Shown: positions 33,957 to 42,825 of the stretch, one piece after another
How the letters are laid out: the number at the start of each line of letters is the position of its first letter
Numbering within the stretch: the first letter of the stretch is position 1
Assembly (NCBI GenBank): GCA_002731695.1
Contig: PCCK01000012.1
Span: 96,408 to 141,021 of the forward strand
DNA length: 44,614 nt
From: Porticoccaceae bacterium
GTDB lineage: Bacteria > Pseudomonadota > Gammaproteobacteria > Pseudomonadales > Porticoccaceae
Direction of reading: 5' to 3'
Notes under the pieces: model-generated
What the model saw: only the letters and a program-made list of their open reading frames with translations
Told to the model about the DNA's origin: nothing
The model's database searches: none
Made by a program: the position numbers and the translations under genes

Positions 33957-34649
33957 TTATTTTCGTCCTTTGGCTCGGCGATACTCTTCCCATAATTTCT
34001 CACGAAGAATCGGGTCAGTCTCCTGCGACGCAGCTTCTCGTATTTGTCTTTCGACAATGTCATCACCTTGGCCTTCACCAATATCGTCAGGAATCTGGGT
34101 AATTGTAGCATTGCTGGAATCTTTATTTTTGGAGGGAATTGATTCTACGTCTCCCAAAGATTCGGCCTCACCCGCCCCCTGATCTGCGCGTTCTGCGATG
34201 GGGTTTCCGTCCTCCTCCAGTTCCTCATACATCGGCCGATTTGAGTCAGATGCCAGAGTTCTGCTTCCCATCGGGTCAAGCACATCTATACCGGACTCGT
34301 CAGCAGCTCCGCCTAAACGACTGTCAAAATCATCTAGCGAATTTTCGAGGTCTGAGTCCAACTCCTCCAATGAGGGCGCCTTACCATTATCGACAGGGCC
34401 GCCGGCAGCTGATTCGCCTGAACTAGTTGTAGACGATCCGCTTGGCATGGAAACTCCCCCAGGAATACTTACACTGCCACTCGGAATATTAATTGTGGTT
34501 CCTCCAGAAGACGAGCTTGAGTTGGAGGGGATTGGGACAACAGAGTTACAGGCAAGTAAACTGAGGCACAGAAAAATGCCCCCTAACGAGTCTATGGAAC
34601 GAAGTAATTGTTGAAAAATTGTTTTTAAACTTAAAAAGGGTGTATTCAT
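33957..34649 (-). CDS. Acidic, mostly unstructured lipoprotein
   Basis: 230 aa with a lipobox (LCLSLLACNS). A Ser/Gly/Pro-rich low-complexity stretch follows (about residues 40-85), then a strongly acidic segment (LEELDSDLENSLDDFDSRL and onward). Only the last 40 residues look like a folded or binding motif (IPDDIGEGQGDDIVERQIRE, then ETDPILREKLWEEYRRAKG). Such a long flexible tether with a charged helical tip would suit a link between membrane and a partner complex. Second gene of the operon, 49 bases after the first. Confidence 0.75.
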   Translation of the reverse strand: MNTPFLSLKTIFQQLLRSIDSLGGIFLCLSLLACNSVVPIPSNSSSSSGGTTINIPSGSVSIPGGVSMPSGSSTTSSGESAAGGPVDNGKAPSLEELDSDLENSLDDFDSRLGGAADESGIDVLDPMGSRTLASDSNRPMYEELEEDGNPIAERADQGAGEAESLGDVESIPSKNKDSSNATITQIPDDIGEGQGDDIVERQIREAASQETDPILREKLWEEYRRAKGRK

Positions 34650-34698
34650 GATTTACCTCTTGGCATAAAACTGTGGCACAAGGCTAATTATCAATGCC

Positions 34699-35916
34699 TT
34701 ATCGTGCCAGGAATATTTTATGAGTAGACTCCTCTGGGTTACCCTCATTAAGACGGGGCCTGTATCGACTTTTCTGGATAGATTGACGTATCGACCGCAT
34801 CTCTTCTTCAGATAGGTCCTTGGGAGGGTCAATAAATTGTATATCTCTTGCTCGACCTCTTTTTGTGATGAGCGCGGAAACTTCTAGTACCTTTTGAGTT
34901 TTCGTTTTGCTTTTTTCCGGGAGGTTGAACTCAATTTTTTGTGGCTCGGAAAAAAAAAGTGATTGTACATCTTTAGATACACTCTCATCTAAAAGTGTTT
35001 GGAATGCAAGGCTGTAGGCTTTGATGGCCGCGTGGCTTTGGCCAAAGATAAGGTACCAATCAGCCAACTGAGCAATAGCATCAACCTGACCTAGAAGATC
35101 CGCTACAGGCTGGTTGGATAGAGATTCAACTCTCCTGATTAAGGCGGCTTTACCACGCCGATAATATGTTAGCCCGGCGGCAGAGCGGCCCGTAGTTTGT
35201 GCGCTGGAGTTAGTAGATATTTCATAAGTTGTTTCTGTTGGCAGGCCATTCTGATCTACATAGGTTGCCACGAGGTATTGCACCGCGGCGAGTCTTTGGT
35301 AGTAAATCGGTGCTTTTGCATCTTCTATGGGAATGCTTTGCTCAATTACTCTCGACATCCGTTGTGATATGAGGTCTGCAGCAACGATATAGTCAAGTCC
35401 ACCTCGTCCAGGATTGGCTTCGTAGCGAGCTATCTGCCAGTAAAGAATCTTGTCTAGTGTCTCAAGGATACGGGGATCCAAAGCACCATAGTTGTTTTTC
35501 CCGAGTTGGTATATCGAGTCCATTGCTTTTTGAGCTGATTCTGTGTCTCCTAAGATTGTATCCAGGTCGGCGAGCAAAAAAAGATAGGGCGTTTGAGAGA
35601 TGCTGTGCAGTCCGAAGTTTACCCGCTCTATCTGCATACCTCGTTTGAGAGCACGTTGTGCACCTGAGAAGTTTTCATCGTTCATTAATGCCTGCCCTAG
35701 CCCCATATATAGTTCCGATAACTGGATGGAGAAAGCATTACTATTAGCCTCAGCGCGTTCAATCGCCTCTTGATAGTCTCGCAGGACTTCTTCAGCATTC
35801 AGCGCTCCGTTTACATTCGGTAACAGAGTTATCGCTGTACCGGCTGCCGCTATGCTAAAATACTTCATGAGAGATTGTTTTAGCTTTCGCGAGCAGAGGT
35901 AGGGGGGACGAGGCAT
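34699..35916 (-). CDS. TPR protein with TonB-C-like C-terminal domain
   Basis: 405 aa with a signal sequence (KLKQSLMKYFSIAAAGTAIT). Helical TPR-like repeats cover about residues 45-320 (LSELYMGLGQALMNDENFSG, AQRALKRGMQIE, SHAAIKAYSLAFQTLLDES). The last 80 residues resemble a TonB C-terminal domain (VLEVSALITKRGRARDIQF, SEEEMRSIRQSIQKSRYRPR). It is the first gene of the fourteen-gene operon. AGAGGG lies eight bases before the ATG at 35916; an internal ATG at 35868 is less likely. The domain pair suggests periplasmic contact with other subunits. Confidence 0.8.
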   Translation of the reverse strand: MPRPPYLCSRKLKQSLMKYFSIAAAGTAITLLPNVNGALNAEEVLRDYQEAIERAEANSNAFSIQLSELYMGLGQALMNDENFSGAQRALKRGMQIERVNFGLHSISQTPYLFLLADLDTILGDTESAQKAMDSIYQLGKNNYGALDPRILETLDKILYWQIARYEANPGRGGLDYIVAADLISQRMSRVIEQSIPIEDAKAPIYYQRLAAVQYLVATYVDQNGLPTETTYEISTNSSAQTTGRSAAGLTYYRRGKAALIRRVESLSNQPVADLLGQVDAIAQLADWYLIFGQSHAAIKAYSLAFQTLLDESVSKDVQSLFFSEPQKIEFNLPEKSKTKTQKVLEVSALITKRGRARDIQFIDPPKDLSEEEMRSIRQSIQKSRYRPRLNEGNPEESTHKIFLAR

Positions 35917-36214
35917 TTAAAGGACCCTCTGTGTGATGAACTATTAATGTGTTGTTAAGTAACCCTACAAGTAGCCTTACTTTAATCAATGCAGTAAGAC
36001 ATTAAATATTGTTGACGTCTTACTTGCTTGATTATCAAATTCATATTAAATTTCATTGTTGATTAAAACAACAGAACTTTTCCTCTAATAACTTTTAATA
36101 CGAATATCTATCTTTTTTTGGTTTTTAAATGGCGCAAATAAGATTTAATGTCTCTTTACAGCTTTTGATCTTCCATCGCCAACCAAATTCTGTGACAAAA
36201 TAAAGGAGAGCGGT
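35917..36214. promoter_or_regulatory. Divergent promoter region with inverted repeats
   Basis: This AT-rich spacer separates the envelope operon from the aminotransferase. AGTAAGAC (35993-36000) and GTCTTACT (36017-36024) are perfect 8-base inverted arms 24 bases apart. Related half-sites TTAAGTAACC (35955-35964) and CCTTACTTTAA (35975-35985) lie closer to the operon. Together they look like a regulator binding region. No promoter boxes are strong enough to assign. Confidence 0.4.
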
Positions 36215-37330
36215 TTGAATATAAATTCATTCATCCCCCCACGAAGGACTCTTATGGGTCCCGGTCCATCTGACGTTAGTGAACGAGTTCTAAGTGCCAT
36301 GGCCCGGCCCACTATAGGGCACTTAGATCCATTATTTATAGAAATGATGGACGAAATAAAAACACTTTTGCAGTATGTTTTTCAGACTAAAAATCAGCTT
36401 ACGTTTGCGGTATCTGCTCCTGGTTCAGCAGGCATGGAATGCTGTTTCGCAAATCTGGTTGAGCCCGGCGATGAAGTTATAGTCTGCCAAAATGGAGTTT
36501 TTGGAGGACGTATGCGTGAAAATGTAGAGCGCTGCGGTGGCTCGGCAATTATGGTTCAGGACGAGTGGGGGAGCGCTGTTGATCCGACAAAACTTGAAGA
36601 AGTCCTGAAGCGAAATCCTAACGCGGTCATCGTGGCTTTTGTTCATGCAGAAACTTCTACGGGGGTTCAATCCGATGCTAGATCTTTAGTCCGATTGGCC
36701 CATGAATACGATTGTATAACGATAGTTGATACCGTAACCTCGTTATCGGGGACACCTCTATTTGTCGACGATTGGGAAATCGATGCGATTTATTCGGGGT
36801 CTCAAAAGTGTCTGTCGGCTCCACCTGGTCTATCTCCTGTAAGTTTTAATGAGCGCGCGGCTAAAAAGATTCGTGCCAGAAAAAGTAGAGTCCAAAGTTG
36901 GTTTCTGGATTTAAATCTGGTTATGAATTATTGGGGCGGGGAAGGTAAGAGAACTTACCATCACACGGCACCGGTTAATTGTTTGTATGGGTTGCATGAG
37001 TCTCTTGTCATGGTGCAGGAGGAGGGTCTAGAGGCAGCTTGGAAACGGCACAAAGACAATTATCTTCGACTTCATGATGGTCTTATGTCTCTAGGGATTG
37101 AATTTGTCGTAAACGAGGCTGATCGACTACCTCAGTTAAACGCAGTGTCAATACCAGAGGGGGTTAATGATATGGCAATTCGTAGCCGTTTGCTTGAAGA
37201 ATATAATCTGGAAATAGGCGCCGGATTAGGTACTCTATCTGGTAAGGTCTGGCGTATCGGGCTTATGGGACACGCAAGCACCCCCAAGAATGTTGATTTC
37301 TGTATTAGCTCATTACGTTCGGTGTTATGA
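36215..37330 (+). CDS. Alanine/serine-glyoxylate aminotransferase family protein
   Basis: A class V PLP aminotransferase of 371 aa: PGPSDVSERVLSAMARPTIG at the start, SAPGSAGMECCFANL, HAETSTGVQSDARSLV and VDTVTSLSGTPL with the PLP-ring Asp. The PLP lysine is in SGSQKCLSAPPGL. The family moves the amino group of alanine or serine to glyoxylate. Exact donor cannot be told. TTG at 36215 follows AAAGGAGAG by six bases, a clear start. It is convergent with the peptidase gene, 17 bases away, and shares its promoter region with the envelope operon. Confidence 0.93.
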   Translation: MNINSFIPPRRTLMGPGPSDVSERVLSAMARPTIGHLDPLFIEMMDEIKTLLQYVFQTKNQLTFAVSAPGSAGMECCFANLVEPGDEVIVCQNGVFGGRMRENVERCGGSAIMVQDEWGSAVDPTKLEEVLKRNPNAVIVAFVHAETSTGVQSDARSLVRLAHEYDCITIVDTVTSLSGTPLFVDDWEIDAIYSGSQKCLSAPPGLSPVSFNERAAKKIRARKSRVQSWFLDLNLVMNYWGGEGKRTYHHTAPVNCLYGLHESLVMVQEEGLEAAWKRHKDNYLRLHDGLMSLGIEFVVNEADRLPQLNAVSIPEGVNDMAIRSRLLEEYNLEIGAGLGTLSGKVWRIGLMGHASTPKNVDFCISSLRSVL

Positions 37331-37347
37331 CGGAGTGTTTTCTTAAT

Positions 37348-38373
37348 TCAATAATTAAAACTATACTGATAGATGAAATCCAAGACAACACGGCCAACCT
37401 GATCCAAACTAGTTGCACTACAAAATTTGATTGTATCGTCAGTGGTGTGCCAACTTTTCGGAAATGGAAAATGGATGAGATTTACGACGGGAATACCCAC
37501 CTCTAGAAATGGAATATGGTCGTCAATAATCGCCCCTCCTATGATATCTTTAAAAGCATCTGCCTCTTGCCGGTCGGCGCTCGCCCATACTCCAGAGAGC
37601 ACCTCGGGCGCGCTCACGGATGAATAGTGCTCTCGGGGTATACGCAAGTTTTTGTCACAAACCATATCAATAATGATACCCGCGGTAGGTCGATATTTCG
37701 GATGTTCCTCTACGAACTTACGTGAACCCATAGCATACGCATTTTTTCCAATATTACCTATATCCTCAAGATCAAAAAAAATAAGATCCACATTTATTTT
37801 GGGCGGTCGTTTATGAAGATGTTTTGCAATCTCGATTAGCACAGCGACACCTGATGCACCATCATTGGCACCCAAAACCGACATATTCCTCTTGGTAATA
37901 TCGGTATCTCGATCAGCTTGCGAACGAGTATCCCAATGAGTACCAAGCATGATGAGAGTAGTTGATTTTTTTTTCGCTGCTCGACTACTTACCCATAAGT
38001 TAGTGCCATTGAAACCATTTGCCTTGAACTTATGTAGTTGTATTTCCATTGAGGAGGGTATTTGGGATCGGATATAAGATAAAGTCTGCAATTTTGCAGT
38101 TGGAGACTCTGGTGATCGGGGGCCAAAGCTCGTTTGAGTTTCGATGTGTCGCATCGCAATCTGGCCGTCGAAGTCAATGGACGCAGCAGAAGATCCTTTT
38201 GGCCGCATTTTTTCGTTGTTTACGTGACCTTTTCCAATTGGTTCGCTTTCTCGAAGTTCTTCCTTGACTGAAGAGAAGTTGGCTGAGATGGTAGCGAAAT
38301 TATCAGAGCAACCAACAAATATTAGAAAGGCGATGATTAAAGGTATCGTCCTAAGAAAAAACAGCCATCTCAA
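37348..38373 (-). CDS. M28 family metallopeptidase / glutaminyl cyclase-like lipoprotein
   Basis: 341 aa with a lipobox (LIFVGCSDN). The double-zinc site of M28 is visible: GTHWDTRSQ, GANDGASG, FFDLEDIG, IIIDMVCDKN and WHTTDDTI. The arrangement is that of secreted glutaminyl-peptide cyclotransferases (QC) and related aminopeptidases; QC uses similar residues with one zinc. Which of the two activities it has is open. The start appears to be a TTG nine bases after GAGGA. It is probably attached to a membrane and acts in the periplasm. Confidence 0.88.
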   Translation of the reverse strand: MRWLFFLRTIPLIIAFLIFVGCSDNFATISANFSSVKEELRESEPIGKGHVNNEKMRPKGSSAASIDFDGQIAMRHIETQTSFGPRSPESPTAKLQTLSYIRSQIPSSMEIQLHKFKANGFNGTNLWVSSRAAKKKSTTLIMLGTHWDTRSQADRDTDITKRNMSVLGANDGASGVAVLIEIAKHLHKRPPKINVDLIFFDLEDIGNIGKNAYAMGSRKFVEEHPKYRPTAGIIIDMVCDKNLRIPREHYSSVSAPEVLSGVWASADRQEADAFKDIIGGAIIDDHIPFLEVGIPVVNLIHFPFPKSWHTTDDTIKFCSATSLDQVGRVVLDFIYQYSFNY

Positions 38374-38414
38374 TTTATTAATTCCTCGGAAGTATGGTGT
38401 CTAGCTTGCTTTTT

Positions 38415-38939
38415 TTACATGGGCCTTTCGAGCAGGAAGCTGTCTATTTGGTTTTGTGATAATTTGGCTCTCGAGGAAGAAACTTTGGCTTTGTTTGCGA
38501 AAGGTCCGATAAGAACTCGGTGCCACCGCTCTCCAGAACTGCTTGTGACTGCTTCAATTTTTGAATCGAGATTAAGCAAGAGTAGTTCGATTCTTTGATT
38601 TTCCGCGTCTTCAATAGACTGGAAAGAGCCTGCTTGAAGGAAGTATGAGCGCTTTGTAATTTTATCGGTCGCAATTTGGGAATCGGAAATTTCAATCTCA
38701 GCAGTTTTTAAGTCGTTGTAAAAAGTGAATTTTAATTCCGGCAGTTTTTCATTTTTTGCAGATTTTACAGCGTTATCTGCGATATCAACCATCTTTTGCA
38801 TGCTAGGAATATAAGGTACGCCAAAATAAGTAATTGAGATGCCCACTGCTAGGCCTACCGCAAAAGGCATTTTCCACGGACCTATAATGCCGAATGCACC
38901 GTTGTCGCGCTTGGTATTTTTGGTATTTTTCTGGCCCAT
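38415..38939 (-). CDS. SPOR-domain cell-division-type protein (FtsN-like)
   Basis: About 174 aa: a short basic cytoplasmic part (MGQKNTKNTKRD), a membrane helix (KMPFAVGLAVGISITYFGV), a linker, and a C-terminal SPOR domain (RSYFLQAGSFQSIEDAENQR, RWHRVLIGPFANKAKVSSSR) that binds denuded peptidoglycan at the septum. This is the layout of FtsN and DedD. In gammaproteobacteria ftsN often follows priA, as here, so FtsN is the likely identity. I start at the ATG at 38939; the frame extends upstream to a TTG at 39002, but the lead has no site. Confidence 0.82.
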   Translation of the reverse strand: MGQKNTKNTKRDNGAFGIIGPWKMPFAVGLAVGISITYFGVPYIPSMQKMVDIADNAVKSAKNEKLPELKFTFYNDLKTAEIEISDSQIATDKITKRSYFLQAGSFQSIEDAENQRIELLLLNLDSKIEAVTSSSGERWHRVLIGPFANKAKVSSSRAKLSQNQIDSFLLERPM

Positions 38940-39016
38940 TAGAGTCCAAATTGTTTCTGGTTTTTGTCTCAAACGATTCATTCGACAGAAAGATGAGAAC
39001 AATTACACGTATTAGG

Positions 39017-41230
39017 CTATAGATCTAGGGCATCAACGTCAATTGTCCAGCGAAGTCCTGACCGTTTTGGGTGCTTTTCCATTTCAAAAGCAAGTTGGCT
39101 AAGTAATTTTTGAAGCTCATGACGATCATCTGCCTCAATACGAGACACATACCTATATCGGTTGGATTTACGCTCCAACAGTGCAGGCATTGGATTAGTA
39201 TAAATCATTTTTTTAAAGCTTGGCGAGCATAGCTCCTGCGCCTTTCTTTTGATGTTTTTTAAAAAATTTTCTGCATCTGGCGCGTGAAACGATTCGGCGC
39301 GAACAAGAGCGAGATGACAGTAGGGTGGTAATTTTTGTTGTGCTCGATGAATCAAGAGTGATTGAGCAAATGTACTGTAACCACTATTTAACAGGAGATT
39401 GAGGCTCGGATGAGAGGGTTGGTAAGTCTGGATAAGAACTTCTCCAGTTTTTTCGCTTCTACCGCTTCGTCCTGCAACTTGTGTTAGAAGCTGACCCATT
39501 TTTTCTACAGCGCGAAAATCTGGACTTAAAAGACCTGTGTCTGCATCTAGTATGACGGCCAGAGTGATGCCACCGAAGTGGTGTCCTTTTGCGAGCATCT
39601 GAGTGCCTACCAAAATACAGGGATGGCCTGTTTTGACATCACGATAAACAGAATTCATAAAATCACGCTTTCGTGAAGTGTCCCTATCAACCCTTATTAT
39701 CGGTGTTTTTGGGAAGGCTTTTTGTAAGAGTAATTCACTACGCTCAGTTCCAGCGCCGTGGGCGATTAATTTCATTGATTTGCAGCGCGGGCACTCCGAA
39801 GGAGGAAGAGAGCGGAAATCACAATGATGGCATATCAATTTGTTGTAACTGCGATGGAACGTCATTCGCGAATCACAACTTTTACATTCTGCAACCCATC
39901 CGCAGCAATGACATAACAAAGCAGGTGCAAAGCCGCGACGGTTCAGAAAAACTAGCACCTGTTCTTTTCGAGTCAACGTTTGTTTTATGGCTGAGAGAGT
40001 ATCCTGCGCGATGACTGAGTTAATAGCTTGATTTCTCATATCAATAAGTTTCCACCTCTCAGTTTTTGCGTGACCTGCTCTTTTCGTCAGATGTAGTTGG
40101 GTGTAACGACCAGTATGGCAGTTGTGTAATGATTCTAATGAAGGGGTTGCTGAACCAAGTATAATTGGAACGTTTTCGTGTTTCGCCCGCATCACGGCAA
40201 TATCTCGCGCGGAATAGCGAAAACCGTCTTGCTGTTTATATGAACTATCTTGCTCCTCATCAATTATGATTAATGCAAGCCTCGGTATTGGTGTAAAAAT
40301 AGCGGATCGGGTACCCAAGATAATCGACGCATCGCCATTTTTTGCAGAGGTCCATGCAAGGAGACGTTGGCGGTCAGTCATTCCAGAATGGAGTGATACC
40401 AAAGGCACTGAAAATCGTTGATGGAATCTCCGCACGGTCTGCGGGGTTAGGCCGATCTCAGGCACTAGAATCAGCGTTTGTTGTCCTTTTGCTAGCACTC
40501 TTTCGATGAGTCGTAAATAAACTTCGGTTTTCCCACTCCCAGTTATGCCATTCAATAACCAGCAGTGGTATTTTTTAAGACTAACTTGGTTTAACACCTG
40601 CTGTTGTTCTGTATTAAGTGTCAGCGTCTTATCATTGAGGATTTTGTTAGTTTCAGTTTTTGGTGAGTCAAGAAAGGTTTGTGAGATATATCCATTGTTA
40701 TGGAGCCGTTTGATGATTGATCTGGAGAACTCTTTGGAGAGTTCCTTATCGCTAACAGCCTTGAGACTCATGAGGAGTGTCAGAAGTGCTTTTTGTTTGG
40801 GAGAGTTTTTTACAGTGGATAAGACGGGGTCTATATTCGTTGTGGATAGTTGCCAGTATTTTTTCCGCGTTTCTGGTAAGGGCGAGCCTTTTCTCAGCAG
40901 ATTGGGCATGCCTCGCATAGCGGCGTCACCAAGGGGATGTTGGTAATAACTCGCGCTCCATTCTAACAAACGAAGTAAGGTACAAGGAATCAGCGGACGA
41001 TTATCAAGGATAGATATAATTGTTTTCAATTTTGTTTCATTCAAATCACTTTTTTTTCTTAATCGAATAATTAGACCTATCACTTTGCGACGACCGAAAG
41101 GAACCTCTACGCGAACACCTGGTTTTGGGGATAAGGTGTCTTCACCACAGGTTGGCAGTTTATAATCAAATAACTTGCGGATTGGCTGGGCTAGACCGAC
41201 TTGAGCGATTAATGAATGTTTTATTGGCAT
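39017..41230 (-). CDS. priA: Primosomal protein N' (replication restart helicase PriA)
   Basis: PriA reloads the replisome at stalled forks. The 737 aa protein has a 3'BD-like N terminus, Walker A in LNGITGSGKTEVYLRL and the DEEQD Walker B. Paired zinc motifs follow (LCHCCGWVAECKSC and CHHCDFRSLPPSECPRC), then GTQMLAKGHHFGGITLAVILDAD and QVAGRSGRSEKTGEVLIQT of the helicase core. Length is normal. The gene is followed after about 80 bases by the SPOR protein and lies next to a long gene-free spacer. Confidence 0.98.
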   Translation of the reverse strand: MPIKHSLIAQVGLAQPIRKLFDYKLPTCGEDTLSPKPGVRVEVPFGRRKVIGLIIRLRKKSDLNETKLKTIISILDNRPLIPCTLLRLLEWSASYYQHPLGDAAMRGMPNLLRKGSPLPETRKKYWQLSTTNIDPVLSTVKNSPKQKALLTLLMSLKAVSDKELSKEFSRSIIKRLHNNGYISQTFLDSPKTETNKILNDKTLTLNTEQQQVLNQVSLKKYHCWLLNGITGSGKTEVYLRLIERVLAKGQQTLILVPEIGLTPQTVRRFHQRFSVPLVSLHSGMTDRQRLLAWTSAKNGDASIILGTRSAIFTPIPRLALIIIDEEQDSSYKQQDGFRYSARDIAVMRAKHENVPIILGSATPSLESLHNCHTGRYTQLHLTKRAGHAKTERWKLIDMRNQAINSVIAQDTLSAIKQTLTRKEQVLVFLNRRGFAPALLCHCCGWVAECKSCDSRMTFHRSYNKLICHHCDFRSLPPSECPRCKSMKLIAHGAGTERSELLLQKAFPKTPIIRVDRDTSRKRDFMNSVYRDVKTGHPCILVGTQMLAKGHHFGGITLAVILDADTGLLSPDFRAVEKMGQLLTQVAGRSGRSEKTGEVLIQTYQPSHPSLNLLLNSGYSTFAQSLLIHRAQQKLPPYCHLALVRAESFHAPDAENFLKNIKRKAQELCSPSFKKMIYTNPMPALLERKSNRYRYVSRIEADDRHELQKLLSQLAFEMEKHPKRSGLRWTIDVDALDL

Positions 41231-41833
41231 GAATTCTCTTGTGTCTATTAGGAACGTAGATTTTTAAAAACCCTGACCGCTCCTCATTGGCTATTATTAA
41301 TCCCCTTGGGAAGTAAATATTACCACTATTGTAGAAGTTATTTGTAAAGGTGGATTGGAGCCGTATATTAGGTCATACATATCTGTGTAAAATCTTAATG
41401 TCATTAATCCATACGAGTTAAATCTAGCCGAATAGTGTTTGTTATTGTAAATTTATACTCAGATTCACTAAAGGACCTTGATCGGTTATCTGTTATACCG
41501 ATTGTTGAGAGCACTAATAGCTCGGACTTTGACTGGAATGATTTGACATGAGGTCTGCTCAGTCTAAAAGTAATATTCTTCTCACAGTAGCAATTTTGTC
41601 GTTTCTAGAATTCTTGCATCCGAGATGAAATATCAATGGTTGTTGTTTTCATTTGGTCATTTAGGAACAGCAGCATGTTTAAATTATTTCTAATAATGCA
41701 TATCCAAAAGTTTTGAAAGTATGCTGGTCGAGGTTCATCGCGCGTAAAAATTTTTCGACTATTAGCTTGACGTGACTATCTGATCTCGCCCAAAGTATGC
41801 CTTAGTTTCTTTGTTTGTGCACGGGGGATTGAC
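41231..41833. other. Gene-free stretch of 600 bases
   Basis: I find no protein-like frame longer than about 26 codons in this spacer between priA and lapA. It shows AT-rich runs and no repeat or hairpin with a T-tract. In many relatives rpsA and ihfB stand before lapA; no remnant of them is seen. Confidence 0.5.
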
Positions 41834-42100
41834 TTGCGGTTCGTTGTATTTTTACTCAAATCTTTCTTTCTTTTTCTGGCTTTAGCTATTGGAGCAATCT
41901 TTGCTGTGTATAACGATGAATCAATTTCTGTTAATTTCGTTTTTGTACACGCAGCTCATGCAAGTGTAGGGGTTTGGTTATTACTTTTTATGTTTGTGGG
42001 TGTTTTGTTAGGAATTTTGTCTAGCTCTCTAATGGTGTTTCGGTATTATCGTATGCTCCTGAGGGCAAAAAAAAATTCAGGAACTTATAACGAGGACTAA
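41834..42100 (+). CDS. lapA: LapA (DUF1049) domain small membrane protein
   Basis: The 88 aa protein has two membrane helices (about 5-25 and 43-65) with NDESISVNFVFVHA between, then a basic tail (FRYYRMLLRAKK). This matches LapA, which with LapB controls lipopolysaccharide synthesis by regulating LpxC turnover in E. coli. The start is a TTG five bases after GGGGGA. lapB, which normally follows lapA, is missing; pyrF follows after four bases. LapB may be encoded elsewhere or lost. Confidence 0.75.
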   Translation: MRFVVFLLKSFFLFLALAIGAIFAVYNDESISVNFVFVHAAHASVGVWLLLFMFVGVLLGILSSSLMVFRYYRMLLRAKKNSGTYNED

Positions 42101-42103
42101 ATT

Positions 42104-42802
42104 TTGTCTAATTGTATTTCAAAAGTCATTGTTGCCCTTGATTATTCGGACGCTGAGAGTGCGCTAGTCTTTGTAGATAAATTGGAACCAAGCTTGTGCA
42201 GGCTAAAAGTTGGAAAAGAACTTTTCACGCGGGAGGGACCACCCATAGTTTCAGATTTGATCAGACGAGGTTTTGATGTTTTTTTAGATTTAAAATTTCA
42301 TGACATACCCAATACGGTTGTCAGAGCGATCGCTGCTGTTGCTGATATGGGAGTCTGGATGACGAATGTCCATACATTGGGTGGGCGTAGAATGATGGAG
42401 GCTGCGAGGGAAGAAATTGATCGTAAAGGTAGTAAAATTATACTCCTCGGCGTAACGATCTTGACAAGCATTGAACAAAGCGATCTATGCGAGTTTGGGA
42501 TGCAAAAAAGCTTGATGGCTCAGGTTAGAAACTTATCCGCTGCTGCTGAGATGAGCGGTCTCCATGGTGTGGTATGTTCGGCCATGGAGGGTCCTTTGCT
42601 CAGGAATGAGAGAAAGGATAGTTTTGTGTTAGTAACTCCGGGGATTCGTTTGAGTAACTCTCCCAAAGATGACCAGCGAAGAGTGGTTACCCCAATTGAT
42701 GCAATTAAGAGTGGTAGTGATTTCATCGTGATTGGACGGCCAGTAACGCAATCAGCAACTCCAGCCGCCACTCTACGAGAGATAGTGCAATCAATTGCGT
42801 AA
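42104..42802 (+). CDS. pyrF: Orotidine 5'-phosphate decarboxylase PyrF
   Basis: PyrF makes UMP in pyrimidine synthesis. The 232 aa TIM barrel contains VALDYSDAESAL, LKVGKELFTREGPP, FLDLKFHDIPNTV with the catalytic Asp-Lys-Asp array, VTPGIRL and DFIVIGRPVTQS at the phosphate site. The start is a TTG seven bases after GAGGA, overlapping the end of lapA. Length is normal. Convergent with the unknown gene beyond. Confidence 0.97.
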   Translation: MSNCISKVIVALDYSDAESALVFVDKLEPSLCRLKVGKELFTREGPPIVSDLIRRGFDVFLDLKFHDIPNTVVRAIAAVADMGVWMTNVHTLGGRRMMEAAREEIDRKGSKIILLGVTILTSIEQSDLCEFGMQKSLMAQVRNLSAAAEMSGLHGVVCSAMEGPLLRNERKDSFVLVTPGIRLSNSPKDDQRRVVTPIDAIKSGSDFIVIGRPVTQSATPAATLREIVQSIA

Positions 42803-42825
42803 GTTGAAATGTTGATCAGTTCAAA

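Noticed and set aside
33957-34649. Long plus-strand frames opposite the acidic lipoprotein gene
   Set aside because: They arise from the low-complexity coding of the minus-strand gene; no binding site and no recognisable protein.
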